Positions 43,145-51,930 of a DNA stretch of 64,000 nt are shown one piece after another; position 1 is the first letter of the stretch; each line of letters starts with the position of its first letter. The translations under genes were made by a program, and so were the position numbers. The notes beneath the pieces are model-generated. The model saw only the letters and a program-made list of their open reading frames with translations, did not search any database and was not told where the DNA came from. Origin of the DNA: DAOUMF01 sp034408935 (GTDB lineage: Bacteria; Chloroflexota; Dehalococcoidia; SM23-28-2; RBG-16-64-32); assembly GCA_034408935.1 (NCBI GenBank), contig DAOUMV010000020.1, positions 114,928 to 178,927 on the forward strand, written 5' to 3'.

Positions 43145-43983
43145 CAGCGCCGGGCGTTGTTTCGCCCTTGGAGGCGCCGGCCGCTGGGGCGGGCGCCGTT
43201 TCCTCCATTTGTCGGCGTGGGGTAGTCCACCTCCTCGGGGAGGAGGCCACCGAAACGGCGCTTTCGCTGGCTGTAGGCGAGGAGGGCCTCATCGATGTCG
43301 TGTACGTCGAAGTCAGGCCAGTAGACGGGGGTGGATATGAATTCGGCGTAGGCGCCCTGCCAGAGGAGGAAGTTGGAGAGGCGAATCTCGCCGGCGGTGC
43401 GGATGATGAGGTCGGGGTCAGGGAGCTGGGCGGTGTGGAGATAGCTGGTGATCAGGGCGTCGTCAATCTGGTCTGGGGGCACGCCTTCGGCGACGATGCG
43501 GCGGACGGCGTCTACGATCTCGGCGCGGCCGCCGTAGTTGAAGGCGATGCAGAGGATCATACGGTCGTTGTCCTTGGTGAGGTCGATGGCGTCGAGGACC
43601 TGGCGCTGGAGGCTGGGGTCAAGGGGATCGAGGTCACCGATGTGGACTAGGCGGATGCCGTTCTTGTGGAGGCGCTTGGTCTCGCGCTTGAGGTAGTGGC
43701 GGAGGATGGTCATGAGGCCGCGGACTTCGCGTTTGGGTCGGCTCCAGTTCTCGGTGGAGAAGGCGTAGAGGGTGAGGTAGCGGACTTCGTAGTCGCCAAG
43801 GCGTTCGATAACGCGGCGGAGGTTTTCGGTGCCGGCGCGGTGGCCGGCGAGGCGGGGGAGGCCGCGGCGTGCGGCCCAGCGGCCGTTGCCGTCCATAATG
43901 ATGGCGACGTGTCTCGGCACCTGGGGCAGGGCGAGGGGGGGTGGGGGCGGGGCCTTCTTGAGGGCGCGGACGGCGATAGCCAT
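43144..43983 (-). CDS. uppS: Isoprenyl (undecaprenyl) diphosphate synthase
   Basis: A 279-residue cis-prenyltransferase making the lipid carrier for cell-wall polymers. HVAIIMDGNGRWA near residue 25 has the catalytic Asp; LTLYAFSTENW and the C-terminal PDLIIRTAGEIRLSNFLLWQ follow. The C-terminus has an extra basic tail (ARPSGRRLQGRNNARR). Adjacent to cdsA, dxr and ispG, grouping carrier-lipid supply. Confidence 0.96.
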   Translation of the reverse strand: MAIAVRALKKAPPPPPLALPQVPRHVAIIMDGNGRWAARRGLPRLAGHRAGTENLRRVIERLGDYEVRYLTLYAFSTENWSRPKREVRGLMTILRHYLKRETKRLHKNGIRLVHIGDLDPLDPSLQRQVLDAIDLTKDNDRMILCIAFNYGGRAEIVDAVRRIVAEGVPPDQIDDALITSYLHTAQLPDPDLIIRTAGEIRLSNFLLWQGAYAEFISTPVYWPDFDVHDIDEALLAYSQRKRRFGGLLPEEVDYPTPTNGGNGARPSGRRLQGRNNARR

Positions 43984-44038
43984 GCTTATCGTTGTCTACT
44001 AGAACGCTCAGGCGTCGCGGCGGTTGCTGGCCGGCGGC

Positions 44039-44596
44039 TCAGACTGCGAGTACCTCCTCCTCCTTTTCGTGGCCAATCTTGTCGATCTCCTTGATGTGGT
44101 CATCGGTGAATTCTTGGAGATCCTTCTCGGAGCGGTGGAGGTCGTCCTCGGAGATCTGGTGGTCGTGCTCCAGGTGGCGGATGCGGTCGTGGCAGTCGCG
44201 GCGGATGTTCCGTGCGGCGATACGGGCTTCCTCCGTGCGCTTTCGGATCTGTTTAGCGATGTCGCGTCGGCGCTCCTCGGTGAGCTGGGGGATGGCGAGC
44301 CGGATGACGGTGCCGTCGCTGGCGGGGTTGAGGCCGAGATCCGACTTGAGGATGGCCTTTTCGACGGCGCCTATGGAGCCGCGGTCCCAGGGCTGGATCA
44401 TGATGAGACGGGCCTCGGGTGTGGAGATGGTGGCCAGTTGGTTGAGGGGGGTAGGCGTGCCGTAGTAATCGATTTTGAGGTGCTCAACGAGGGCAGGGCT
44501 GGCGCGGCCGGTGCGGACGGTGGCGAGGTCCCGGTGGAGGGCCTCCAGAGCCTTGTCCATGCGGTCGGTGGCATCCAGAAGGACGTCGTCGATCAT
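44039..44596 (-). CDS. frr: Ribosome recycling factor
   Basis: A 185-residue two-domain factor that splits post-termination ribosomes with EF-G. DRMDKALEALHRDLATVRTGRASPALVEHL and PLNQLATISTPEAR are split here into family blocks; the C-terminal helix ends DKIGHEKEEEVLAV. GAGGTGA is five bases before ATG 44596. Only four bases separate it from pyrH. Confidence 0.96.
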   Translation of the reverse strand: MIDDVLLDATDRMDKALEALHRDLATVRTGRASPALVEHLKIDYYGTPTPLNQLATISTPEARLIMIQPWDRGSIGAVEKAILKSDLGLNPASDGTVIRLAIPQLTEERRRDIAKQIRKRTEEARIAARNIRRDCHDRIRHLEHDHQISEDDLHRSEKDLQEFTDDHIKEIDKIGHEKEEEVLAV

Positions 44597-44600
44597 TGCA

Positions 44601-45368
44601 TCACCTCGAGGGTTTGGCGGGGGCTGGGGCGTTCTCCAAGACGGTTTCCAGGTCGCCTATGGTGGTGCCGTCGTCCTTTCCGGATGCGGCCAGCTCGATG
44701 CTACGGGGCATGCGCAGGTCAAAGACGATGATGGGCAGGGAGTTCTCCATGCAAAGGGAGAGGGCGGTGGGGTCCATGACCTGGAGGCGGCGGTTGAGGG
44801 CGTCGAGGTAGTTGAGGGTGCGGAACTTGCGGGCGGAGGGGTCCTTCAGGGGATCAGCCTCAAAGACGCCGTTGACGTTGTTCTTGGCCATGAGGAGGAT
44901 GTCGGCGTCGATCTCTATGGCGCGAAGGGCGGCGGCAGTGTCTGTTGTCATGTAGGGATTACCGGTACCGGCGGCGAAGATGACAGCCCGACCCTTCTCC
45001 AGATGGCGCATGGCGCGGCGGCGGATGTAGGGCTCGGCGACGGCGGTGACGGAGATGGCGCTCTGGGTGCGGACGGTGAGGCCGTTGCGCTCCAGGGCGT
45101 CTTGGAGGGCGAGGGCGTTGATGATGGTGGCGAGCATGCCGGCGTAGTCGGCTGTGGCCCGGTCCATACCGAGGGCGGAGGCCTCGGCGCCTCGGTAGAT
45201 ATTGCCGCCGCCGACGACGATGGCGATCTGGATGTCCATCTGCTGGACGGCCTTGAGCTGGCCGGCGATTGTGTCCAGCATGGTGGGGTCGATGCCGAAG
45301 GGGCGGTCTCCCATGAGGGCTTCGCCGCTGAGTTTCAGCAGGACGCGTTGGGGGGTGTCTTGCGCCAT
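44601..45368 (-). CDS. pyrH: UMP kinase
   Basis: A 255-residue amino-acid-kinase-fold enzyme that phosphorylates UMP. LLKLSGEALMGDRPFGID at the N-terminus, VVGGGNIYRGAEAS, RAVIFAAGTGNPYMTTDTAA and the C-terminal DGTTIG fit the bacterial hexameric type. It begins three bases after the tsf stop. Confidence 0.96.
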   Translation of the reverse strand: MAQDTPQRVLLKLSGEALMGDRPFGIDPTMLDTIAGQLKAVQQMDIQIAIVVGGGNIYRGAEASALGMDRATADYAGMLATIINALALQDALERNGLTVRTQSAISVTAVAEPYIRRRAMRHLEKGRAVIFAAGTGNPYMTTDTAAALRAIEIDADILLMAKNNVNGVFEADPLKDPSARKFRTLNYLDALNRRLQVMDPTALSLCMENSLPIIVFDLRMPRSIELAASGKDDGTTIGDLETVLENAPAPAKPSR

Positions 45369-45371
45369 GGA

Positions 45372-45875
45372 TCAGCGTCCCAGTTCGAAGCGGGCGAAAC
45401 GGTGCACGCGGATGTTCTCGCCGGTCTTGCTGATGGCCTCCGTGATCATGTTCTGGATGGCGACGGACTCGTCGCGGACGAAAGGCTGGAGAAGGAGGCA
45501 GATCTCCTTGGGGTCGCCCTCTGTGCCGTCGGGGATGTCGTCGGGGGAGAGGTAGCGGGGGTTGGTGGCGGCCACCTGGAGGGCGATGTCCTGAGCTAGC
45601 TGGCGGAAGTCATCGGTGCGGGCGACGAAATCGGACTCGCAGTTGATCTCGACGAGGGCACCGAGGCGGCCGTCATGGTGTAGGTAGGCGTGCACGAGGC
45701 CCTGGGCGGTGACGCGTTCGGCTCGCTTGGCGGCGGTGGCGTGGCCCTTCTGGCGGAGGATATCCTTGGCCTTCTCGAGGTCTCCTTTGGCCTGTTCAAG
45801 GGCGGTCTTGCAGTCCAGCATGCCGGCGCCGGTGAGTTCGCGCAGTTCCTTGACGGCCGCGGCGGATATGGGCAC
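45372..45875 (-). CDS. tsf: Elongation factor Ts, short form
   Basis: A 167-residue nucleotide-exchange factor for EF-Tu. The N-terminal UBA-like domain (VKELRELTGAGMLDCKTALE) and the FVARTDDFR core are present, but only about half of the ~290-residue proteobacterial protein; short EF-Ts forms are known in Chloroflexota and cyanobacteria. GTG 45875 has AAGGAGAG five bases upstream. Confidence 0.95.
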   Translation of the reverse strand: MPISAAAVKELRELTGAGMLDCKTALEQAKGDLEKAKDILRQKGHATAAKRAERVTAQGLVHAYLHHDGRLGALVEINCESDFVARTDDFRQLAQDIALQVAATNPRYLSPDDIPDGTEGDPKEICLLLQPFVRDESVAIQNMITEAISKTGENIRVHRFARFELGR

Positions 45876-45893
45876 GGTAACTCTCCTTGTCGG

Positions 45894-46877
<984 letters not shown>

Positions 46878-46913
46878 GCAAATCTCCTTCTGTGGGAAAA
46901 GTATCCGCAGGCG

Positions 46914-46943
46914 AGTATATCAGAGGGGGCAGGAGAGGGACAA
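46914..46943 (-). promoter_or_regulatory. Candidate promoter of the rpsB operon
   Basis: On the minus strand, TTGTCC (46938-46943), an 18-base spacer and TATACT (46914-46919), 37 bases before the start. Confidence 0.6.
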
Positions 46944-47004
46944 GGAAAACGGCTCAAGGGCAGGGCGCGGCGGGCTGCGTCGCTGGCTGTCCATTCCCTT
47001 CCTG

Positions 47005-47033
47005 TTGCGTGAAGGCAGTGTTCTTGCTATATT
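47005..47033 (+). promoter_or_regulatory. Candidate promoter of the FmdB-like gene
   Basis: TTGCGT (47005-47010), a 17-base spacer and TATATT (47028-47033). Confidence 0.55.
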
Positions 47034-47088
47034 TATGTCGGAAGCTGCCCGTGAGGGCGGCTTTCCCAACGGAGGAGGTCCACGCAAG

Positions 47089-47400
47089 TTGCCAACGTAC
47101 GAATATCGATGCTCGCAGGGCCACCAATACGAGCGGATTGAAGGGTTCGACGCGCCCTCCGAACAGACGTGCCCGACGTGCGGGAGCCGCTCGCTGCGTC
47201 AGATCAGCCTGCCTGCAGTGATCTTCAAGGGCCCCGGCTTCTACAGCACGGACAACCGCAGAGGCTTTGCGAGCGGCAATGGAGGCCACAGCTCGTTCAG
47301 CTCAGACGGGGGCTCGGAGAAGAGCGAGAGCAAGTCCAAGTCGGATGGCGGCTCAAAGGCGAGCGATAGCGAGTCCAAGACGGAGGCTAAGGCGGACTAA
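47089..47400 (+). CDS. FmdB-family zinc-ribbon protein
   Basis: A 103-residue protein. It starts LPTYEYRCSQGHQYE, like the MPTYEY of FmdB proteins, with a CxxGH...CPTCG zinc ribbon, then PAVIFKGPGFYSTD, the usual FmdB end. A Ser/Lys/Glu-rich tail follows. Start TTG 47089 has GGAGGAGGT nine bases upstream and matches the family's first residue. The role is unknown; the family was once tied to formamidase regulation. Confidence 0.88.
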   Translation: MPTYEYRCSQGHQYERIEGFDAPSEQTCPTCGSRSLRQISLPAVIFKGPGFYSTDNRRGFASGNGGHSSFSSDGGSEKSESKSKSDGGSKASDSESKTEAKAD

Positions 47401-47423
47401 ACCGCAGTCCTGTGGCCAAAGCA

Positions 47424-47452
47424 GCCGCCCCGCAGGGGCGGCGTTTGTTTTT
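47424..47452 (+). terminator. Rho-independent terminator after the FmdB-like gene
   Basis: GCCGCCCC-GCA-GGGGCGGC (8-bp perfect stem) followed by GTTTGTTTTT. Confidence 0.92.
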
Positions 47453-47499
47453 GATGGGAAGGTGGAAGGGGAAGAGGGAAGAAAAGGTGAGCACACCAG

Positions 47500-47505
47500 T
47501 ATACT
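47500..47505 (+). promoter_or_regulatory. -10 box seven bases before the dtd ATG (leaderless type)
   Basis: TATACT is followed by seven bases and then ATG 47513, so transcription would start at or next to the start codon. The same geometry is seen before the DedA-like gene (58631). Confidence 0.5.
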
Positions 47506-47512
47506 GACGGGT

Positions 47513-47977
47513 ATGAGAGTCGTTGTCCAGCGGGTGAGCCGAGCCAGCGTTTCGGTCGATGGGGAGACGGTAGGCTCCATCGGGCGGGGGCTGGTGGCGC
47601 TGGTGGGTGTGGCTGAGGGGGATGGGGAGGAGGAGGCGCTGCGCCTGGCCCGGAAGTGCGCGGAGATGCGCATCTTCGCGGACGCGGAGGGGAAGTTCAA
47701 CCTTTCGCTTCTGGACGTGGGGGGAGAGGCGCTGGTAGTGAGTCAGTTCACGCTGCTGGCGGATGTGCGGAGGGGTCGGCGACCGAGCTTCGTGGGGGCG
47801 GCGGCGCCGGAGAGGGCCGAGCCGCTGGTGGAGGCGTTCGCGGGGGCGATGCGCGACGCGGGCGTGCGCACGCAGACGGGCCGCTTCGGGGCTATGATGG
47901 CGGTGGAACTGGTGAACGATGGCCCGGTGACGATAGTCCTGGACAGCGAGACGTTCGAGCGGCCGAGACGGGGGTAG
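47513..47977 (+). CDS. dtd: D-aminoacyl-tRNA deacylase
   Basis: A 154-residue enzyme that hydrolyses D-amino acids wrongly attached to tRNA. MRVVVQRVSRASVSVDGE begins it, SQFTLLADVRRGRRPSF is the active-site block, and NDGPVTIVLD carries the Gly-cisPro motif. ATG 47513 is preferred over an earlier in-frame start that would run through the terminator. No Shine-Dalgarno is seen. Confidence 0.95.
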   Translation: MRVVVQRVSRASVSVDGETVGSIGRGLVALVGVAEGDGEEEALRLARKCAEMRIFADAEGKFNLSLLDVGGEALVVSQFTLLADVRRGRRPSFVGAAAPERAEPLVEAFAGAMRDAGVRTQTGRFGAMMAVELVNDGPVTIVLDSETFERPRRG

Positions 47978-47993
47978 CTAGCGGACGGGGCGC

Positions 47994-48671
47994 CTACTTT
48001 CGCAGCCTCCGCTGGACCTTTTCGCTTGTCAGCTCTCGGAGCGCGTCCGAGGCGATCCACCGCGCCGCCTTTGAGTCGATCTCCTGGATCCGCTTCGCTG
48101 TATCTATCGCCGCTCTATTGAGATCGCGATTGCGCTTGCCTATCTGCCGCAGCGCCCAGTTGACGGCCTTCTTGACGAAGTTTCGGTCGTCAACGGACTC
48201 CCGTCTTATCAGGGGTAGGAACGACAGGAACTGTTCGTCTGCTGATTTCTTGTCGTGGACGGCCAGCGACGCCATGAGGGCGAAGCCCGCTCGCTTCACG
48301 AACTCCTCTTCCCTGGCGCTCCATTCGGCGGCCTTTCGGTGGGCGAGGTCGGTTCTGTCGAAGAGGTTGCTGCAACACTGGTCGCAGACGTCCCAGGAGT
48401 CGAAGTCGCTCACCCAGCGCTCCATCTGGTCTTCGGTGACCTTCCGCGGGTCGTCGATGAGGGCCGCGAGTATGCGGGCCTCGTGGACGCCCGATGACCA
48501 GAGCTGCTGGGCGAGGGCGTGATCCCGGCCGATCTCCTTACCTATCTTCCTCAGGGTGGGAATAGAGATGCCGTAGGTGTTCTCCGGGTTGATCCCGAAA
48601 CGGGCCATGCCCGCAACCGCTTCCGGGTCAGCGAGCGATTTCAGGCGTTCTAGGACCTCTTCAGCTCGCAT
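47994..48671 (-). CDS. AlkD-like DNA alkylation repair protein
   Basis: A 225-residue HEAT-like repeat protein of the DNA glycosylase AlkC/AlkD superfamily. GISIPTLRKIGKEIG, ARILAALIDDP, SWDVCDQCCSNLFD and KKAVNWALRQIGKRN are family blocks; the Trp/Asp in SWDVCD sits in the base-excision pocket region. It probably removes alkylated purines. It closely follows nadC, on the same strand. Confidence 0.85.
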   Translation of the reverse strand: MRAEEVLERLKSLADPEAVAGMARFGINPENTYGISIPTLRKIGKEIGRDHALAQQLWSSGVHEARILAALIDDPRKVTEDQMERWVSDFDSWDVCDQCCSNLFDRTDLAHRKAAEWSAREEEFVKRAGFALMASLAVHDKKSADEQFLSFLPLIRRESVDDRNFVKKAVNWALRQIGKRNRDLNRAAIDTAKRIQEIDSKAARWIASDALRELTSEKVQRRLRK

Positions 48672-48680
48672 ATCGGTTTG

Positions 48681-49562
48681 CTATTGTGCCTCCACCTCCA
48701 GGCTCAAGTCCAGGGCCCGCGCCGAGTGGGTGATGGCGCCGACGGAGATGAAGTCCACGCCGGTCTCAGCTACCTGACGGGCGTTATCGAGGGTGATACC
48801 GCCGGATGCCTCGAGCACGGGCCTGGGATCGCGGGCGGCGGCGAGGGCGACGACCTCTCGCATGGCGTCGGGCGACATGTTGTCGAGGAGGAGTTCGTCG
48901 GCGCCGGCGTCGAGGGCCTGGCGGGCCTCGTCGACTGTGGTGACCTCGATCTCGATCGTCATGTCGGGGGCGGCCTCTCGGGCGAGCCGGACGGCGTCGG
49001 CGATGTCCAGACCACGAGCGCGGAGGGCGGCTAGGTGGTTGTCCTTGATGAGGACGCCCCCGGCCAGGTTGGGGCGGTGGTTGGTGCCGCCGCCGACGAG
49101 CACGGCGTACTTCTCCAGGACACGCAAGCCGGGGATGGTCTTGCGGGTGTCGCGCAGGCGGCATCCGCCTTTGGTGCCTTCGAAGGCCCGAACCAGGGCG
49201 GCGGTGGCGGTGGCGATGCCGCTGAGATGGGTGAGGTAGTTCAGGGCCACTCTCTCGGCGCGCAGGATTGAGGTCAGCGCGCCCTCGACGGTGGCGACGC
49301 GGTCGCCGGGGGAGACGCGGTCGCCCTCCTTGCGATGGGCCTGCCAGGCGAGCAATCGGTCGGCGGCGAAGAAGACGGCGTGGGCGACGGGGAGGCCGGC
49401 GAGGACGCCCTCCGCCTTGGCGACGATCACGCCGCGACCACGCTGGTCGTCGGGCACGAGGGCAGCGGTGGTGACGTCTTTCTGCGCGCGGTCCTCCAAG
49501 AGGGCATTCAAGGCAACGCGCTGGAGGCGGACCTCGTCGAGGGTGACGTCCGGCAAGGTCAT
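48681..49562 (-). CDS. nadC: Nicotinate-nucleotide pyrophosphorylase
   Basis: A 293-residue quinolinate phosphoribosyltransferase, third step of de novo NAD synthesis. The motif blocks are ERVALNYLTHLSGIAT, RDTRKTIPGLRVLEKYAV, GGGTNHR, IKDNH and LEASGGI, all present. Start ATG 49562 overlaps the nadB stop by four bases (ATGA). Longer open frame upstream overlies nadB and is discarded. Confidence 0.96.
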   Translation of the reverse strand: MTLPDVTLDEVRLQRVALNALLEDRAQKDVTTAALVPDDQRGRGVIVAKAEGVLAGLPVAHAVFFAADRLLAWQAHRKEGDRVSPGDRVATVEGALTSILRAERVALNYLTHLSGIATATAALVRAFEGTKGGCRLRDTRKTIPGLRVLEKYAVLVGGGTNHRPNLAGGVLIKDNHLAALRARGLDIADAVRLAREAAPDMTIEIEVTTVDEARQALDAGADELLLDNMSPDAMREVVALAAARDPRPVLEASGGITLDNARQVAETGVDFISVGAITHSARALDLSLEVEAQ

Positions 49563-51205
49563 GAGCCGGCGCCTCGCCTGAACACGATGTGGCGGCGCCA
49601 TTCGTCGCGAGGCTGGGGGAAGTCGGAGCGGTAGTGGGCACCGCGCGACTCCTCGCGGATGAGAGCGGCCTCGGTGGCGAGGCGGCCGCAGACAACGAGG
49701 TCGGCCAGCTCGTGGGAGGGGCGGTCTGTGGGTGGGGGAAGGGTGGCGGGCAGACGCCCGCCCGTCTGGGCGTGCCAGGCGGAGAGGGCGGCTCCGGCGC
49801 GCGAGAGGCTGTCGCCGTCGCGGACGATGCCGACGTGCTTCCACATCAGGGACTGGAGGGCTTCTCGGGAGACGGGGGGTATCTCGCCGGGTGTCGGCGG
49901 CGAGAGGTCGATGGCGTCGGGGACGGGCTCGGCGGCGCCCCCCGGGGCCTCGATGGTGCGATCGACGACGCGTTTGGCGAAGACGACGGTCTCCAGGAGG
50001 GAGTTGGAGGCGAGGCGGTTGGCGCCGTGGACGCCGGTGCAGGCGCACTCGCCGCAGGCGTAGAGGCCGGGGATGTTGGTCTCGCCCCAGAGGTTCGAGC
50101 GGATACCGCCCATCGTGTAGTGGGCGGCGGGAGAGACGGGAATGGGCTGCCGGGTGATGTCGAGGCCGTGTTCGAGGCAGGTGCGGTATATCTGGGGGAA
50201 GTGAGCGGTGACGGCGGCGCGATCGAGGTGGGTGATGTCGAGGAGGACGTGGTCGGAGTCGGTCACCTGCATGCGGTCGAGGATGGCGCGGGCGACGATG
50301 TCGCGGGGCGCGAGCTCGGCGGCGCCGTCGTATTCGGGCATGAAGCGGACGCCGTCGGTGTCGAGGAGGATGCCGCCCTCGCCGCGGACGGCCTCTGAGA
50401 TGAGGAAGGGCTGAACGCCGGGCAGGCGCAGGACGGTGGGATGGAACTGGAAGAACTCCATGTCCATGATCTCGGCGCCGGCGCGGTAGGCGAGGGCGAT
50501 GCCGTTGCCGCTGGCCACCTCCGGGTTGGTGGTGACGCGATAGAGCTGGCCGGCGCCGCCGGTGGCGAGGATCAGGTGGCGGCAGGCGTAGTCGGTAGTG
50601 CGGCCGGAGCGGGCGTCGAGGGCGCGGATGCCAACAACCGCTCGCCCTTCGACAGGCTCAGGACGAGCGGGGGAAGAGCGCCCTTCGACAAGCTCAGGGC
50701 GAACGGCGTCATCGTCCAGCAGGATCTCAGTGGCGAGTGTGAACTCGAGGACGGTGATGTCGGTCTGCCGGGCGACGGAGGAGAGGGTGAGCTCCATGTG
50801 GGCGCCGGTGGAGTCGCCGCCGGCGTGGAGGATGCGGGAGGTGGAGTGGGCGCCCTCGCGGGCGAGGGCGATCTCGCCGTGCAGGGTGTCGAAGGGGACG
50901 CCGAAGCGGACGAGGTCGTCGATGCGGTCGGCGGCCTCCTCGGCGAGGACGCGGGCGGCTTCGGGATCGACGAGGCCGGCTCCGGCGGCGATGGTGTCGT
51001 CGAGGTGGAGTTGGGGTGAATCATCGGGGCCGATGGGGGCGGCGATGCCGCCCTGGGCAAAGCGGGTGTTGCAGTCGTCAACGGAGCCCTTGGTGGGGAC
51101 GAGGACGGAGCCGCCCCTACGGGCAAGTTGCTCGCGCGCCAGCAGCGCGGCGTACAGCCCGGCGATGCCGGACCCGACGATGATGTAGTCGTAGGAGGAG
51201 GGCAT
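49559..51205 (-). CDS. nadB: L-aspartate oxidase with repeat-coded insertions
   Basis: A 548-residue FAD flavoprotein turning aspartate to iminoaspartate. IIVGSGIAGLYAALLA is the FAD site; HSTSRILHAGGDSTG, GGAGQLYRVTTNP, AAHYTMGGIRSNL and GECACTGVHGANRLASNSL are family blocks. Two stretches are unlike relatives: RPELVEGRSSPARPEPVEGR, coded by two repeat D units (50641-50706), and HAQTGGRLPA, coded by a repeat E unit (49746-49776). Both keep frame. Its Shine-Dalgarno lies in the direct repeat that separates it from the MOSC gene. Confidence 0.95.
   Translation of the reverse strand: MPSSYDYIIVGSGIAGLYAALLAREQLARRGGSVLVPTKGSVDDCNTRFAQGGIAAPIGPDDSPQLHLDDTIAAGAGLVDPEAARVLAEEAADRIDDLVRFGVPFDTLHGEIALAREGAHSTSRILHAGGDSTGAHMELTLSSVARQTDITVLEFTLATEILLDDDAVRPELVEGRSSPARPEPVEGRAVVGIRALDARSGRTTDYACRHLILATGGAGQLYRVTTNPEVASGNGIALAYRAGAEIMDMEFFQFHPTVLRLPGVQPFLISEAVRGEGGILLDTDGVRFMPEYDGAAELAPRDIVARAILDRMQVTDSDHVLLDITHLDRAAVTAHFPQIYRTCLEHGLDITRQPIPVSPAAHYTMGGIRSNLWGETNIPGLYACGECACTGVHGANRLASNSLLETVVFAKRVVDRTIEAPGGAAEPVPDAIDLSPPTPGEIPPVSREALQSLMWKHVGIVRDGDSLSRAGAALSAWHAQTGGRLPATLPPPTDRPSHELADLVVCGRLATEAALIREESRGAHYRSDFPQPRDEWRRHIVFRRGAGS
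49746..49776. repeat. Repeat E inside nadB
   Basis: GGGCAGACGCCCGCCCGTCT palindrome, in frame, near the C-terminal third of nadB. Confidence 0.8.
50641..50706. repeat. Two repeat D units inside nadB
   Basis: CCCTTCGACAGGCTCAGGAC and CCCTTCGACAAGCTCAGGGC in tandem, in frame, between two conserved segments of the flavoprotein. Confidence 0.88.
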
Positions 51206-51262
51206 CGCCCTACCGCACCGTGAGCATGCGCTCCAGGGCGATCTTGGCGTCGCGGCGGGTGT
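51206..51262. repeat. Direct repeat flanking the MOSC gene, copy 1 (relic of nadA 3' end)
   Basis: 57 bases nearly identical to 51874-51930, including GTGAGCATGCGCTCCAGGGC. On the minus strand it still reads as the last residues of NadA (ARIALERMLTVR-like). The 51263-51362 gap also has two small palindromes (GCGGACTGAAGTCCGC and GCGACCTGAAGGTCGC). Confidence 0.88.
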
Positions 51263-51362
51263 GTATTGTGTTACCTCCCCCGCGGACTGAAGTCCGCGGC
51301 TCCCTTGGCGACCTGAAGGTCGCCGCTACATTCGTCACGTTACGTTGCATTTGCCTAGCTGA

Positions 51363-51839
51363 CTACCCGGCGCGTATTCCATCGTGCGTTCGGATGATGC
51401 CTTCGGTGAGGATCTGGGCGCGGAGGCCGCCGCGGTGGACGAGGCCGGGGAGGACCTTCTCGTGGGTGAGGTCGGCGAGGTGGGCGCAGGGCTCACATAG
51501 GCTGATTCCTTTCAGGGTGACCTCGCCAACGGTGAACTCGCGGTCCACCAGGTGGTTGAGGGCGACTCCGCGGGTGACGATGTTGCGGCGGGCGTCGCCG
51601 GGGCTGAGGCGAACGCCGTATTCCCGCTCCAGCGCCTCGATCGTCTCGATTTCGATGAGGGTTATCTCTCGGTCGGGCCGAGGGCTATCGGGGTCGCTCG
51701 CGGCCCGCCCGAAGTGGCGGTCGCCTTCGAGCCCCATGGCGGGCACGGCGCGCACCTCGTCTACGGGTGTGGTGGGGGCGCCCCTATCGGGAGCGATGTG
51801 TATGGAGTGAACACGGCCCGTCCATCCTGGCGTTGGCAT
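51363..51839 (-). CDS. MOSC-domain protein
   Basis: A 158-residue beta-barrel MOSC protein, related to the C-terminal domain of molybdenum-cofactor sulfurases. GLEGDRHFG, ITLIEIE, RRNIVTRGVALNHLV and the conserved Cys in LCEPCAHL are present. It probably handles persulfide sulfur; its partner is unknown. ATG 51839 has AAAGGA upstream. It sits between nadA and nadB in the same direction, bracketed by a duplicated nadA 3' end, so it is a later insertion into a nadABC operon. Confidence 0.88.
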   Translation of the reverse strand: MPTPGWTGRVHSIHIAPDRGAPTTPVDEVRAVPAMGLEGDRHFGRAASDPDSPRPDREITLIEIETIEALEREYGVRLSPGDARRNIVTRGVALNHLVDREFTVGEVTLKGISLCEPCAHLADLTHEKVLPGLVHRGGLRAQILTEGIIRTHDGIRAG

Positions 51840-51873
51840 TCAGGATTCCTTTCCGGCGCGCCTACACGGTCGG

Positions 51874-51930
51874 CGCCCTACCTGACCGTGAGCATGCGCT
51901 CCAGGGCGATGCGGGCGTCGCGGCGGGTGT
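51874..51930. repeat. Direct repeat flanking the MOSC gene, copy 2 (genuine nadA 3' end)
   Basis: Includes the last 17 codons and stop of nadA. Same orientation as copy 1, 668 bases away. Confidence 0.88.
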
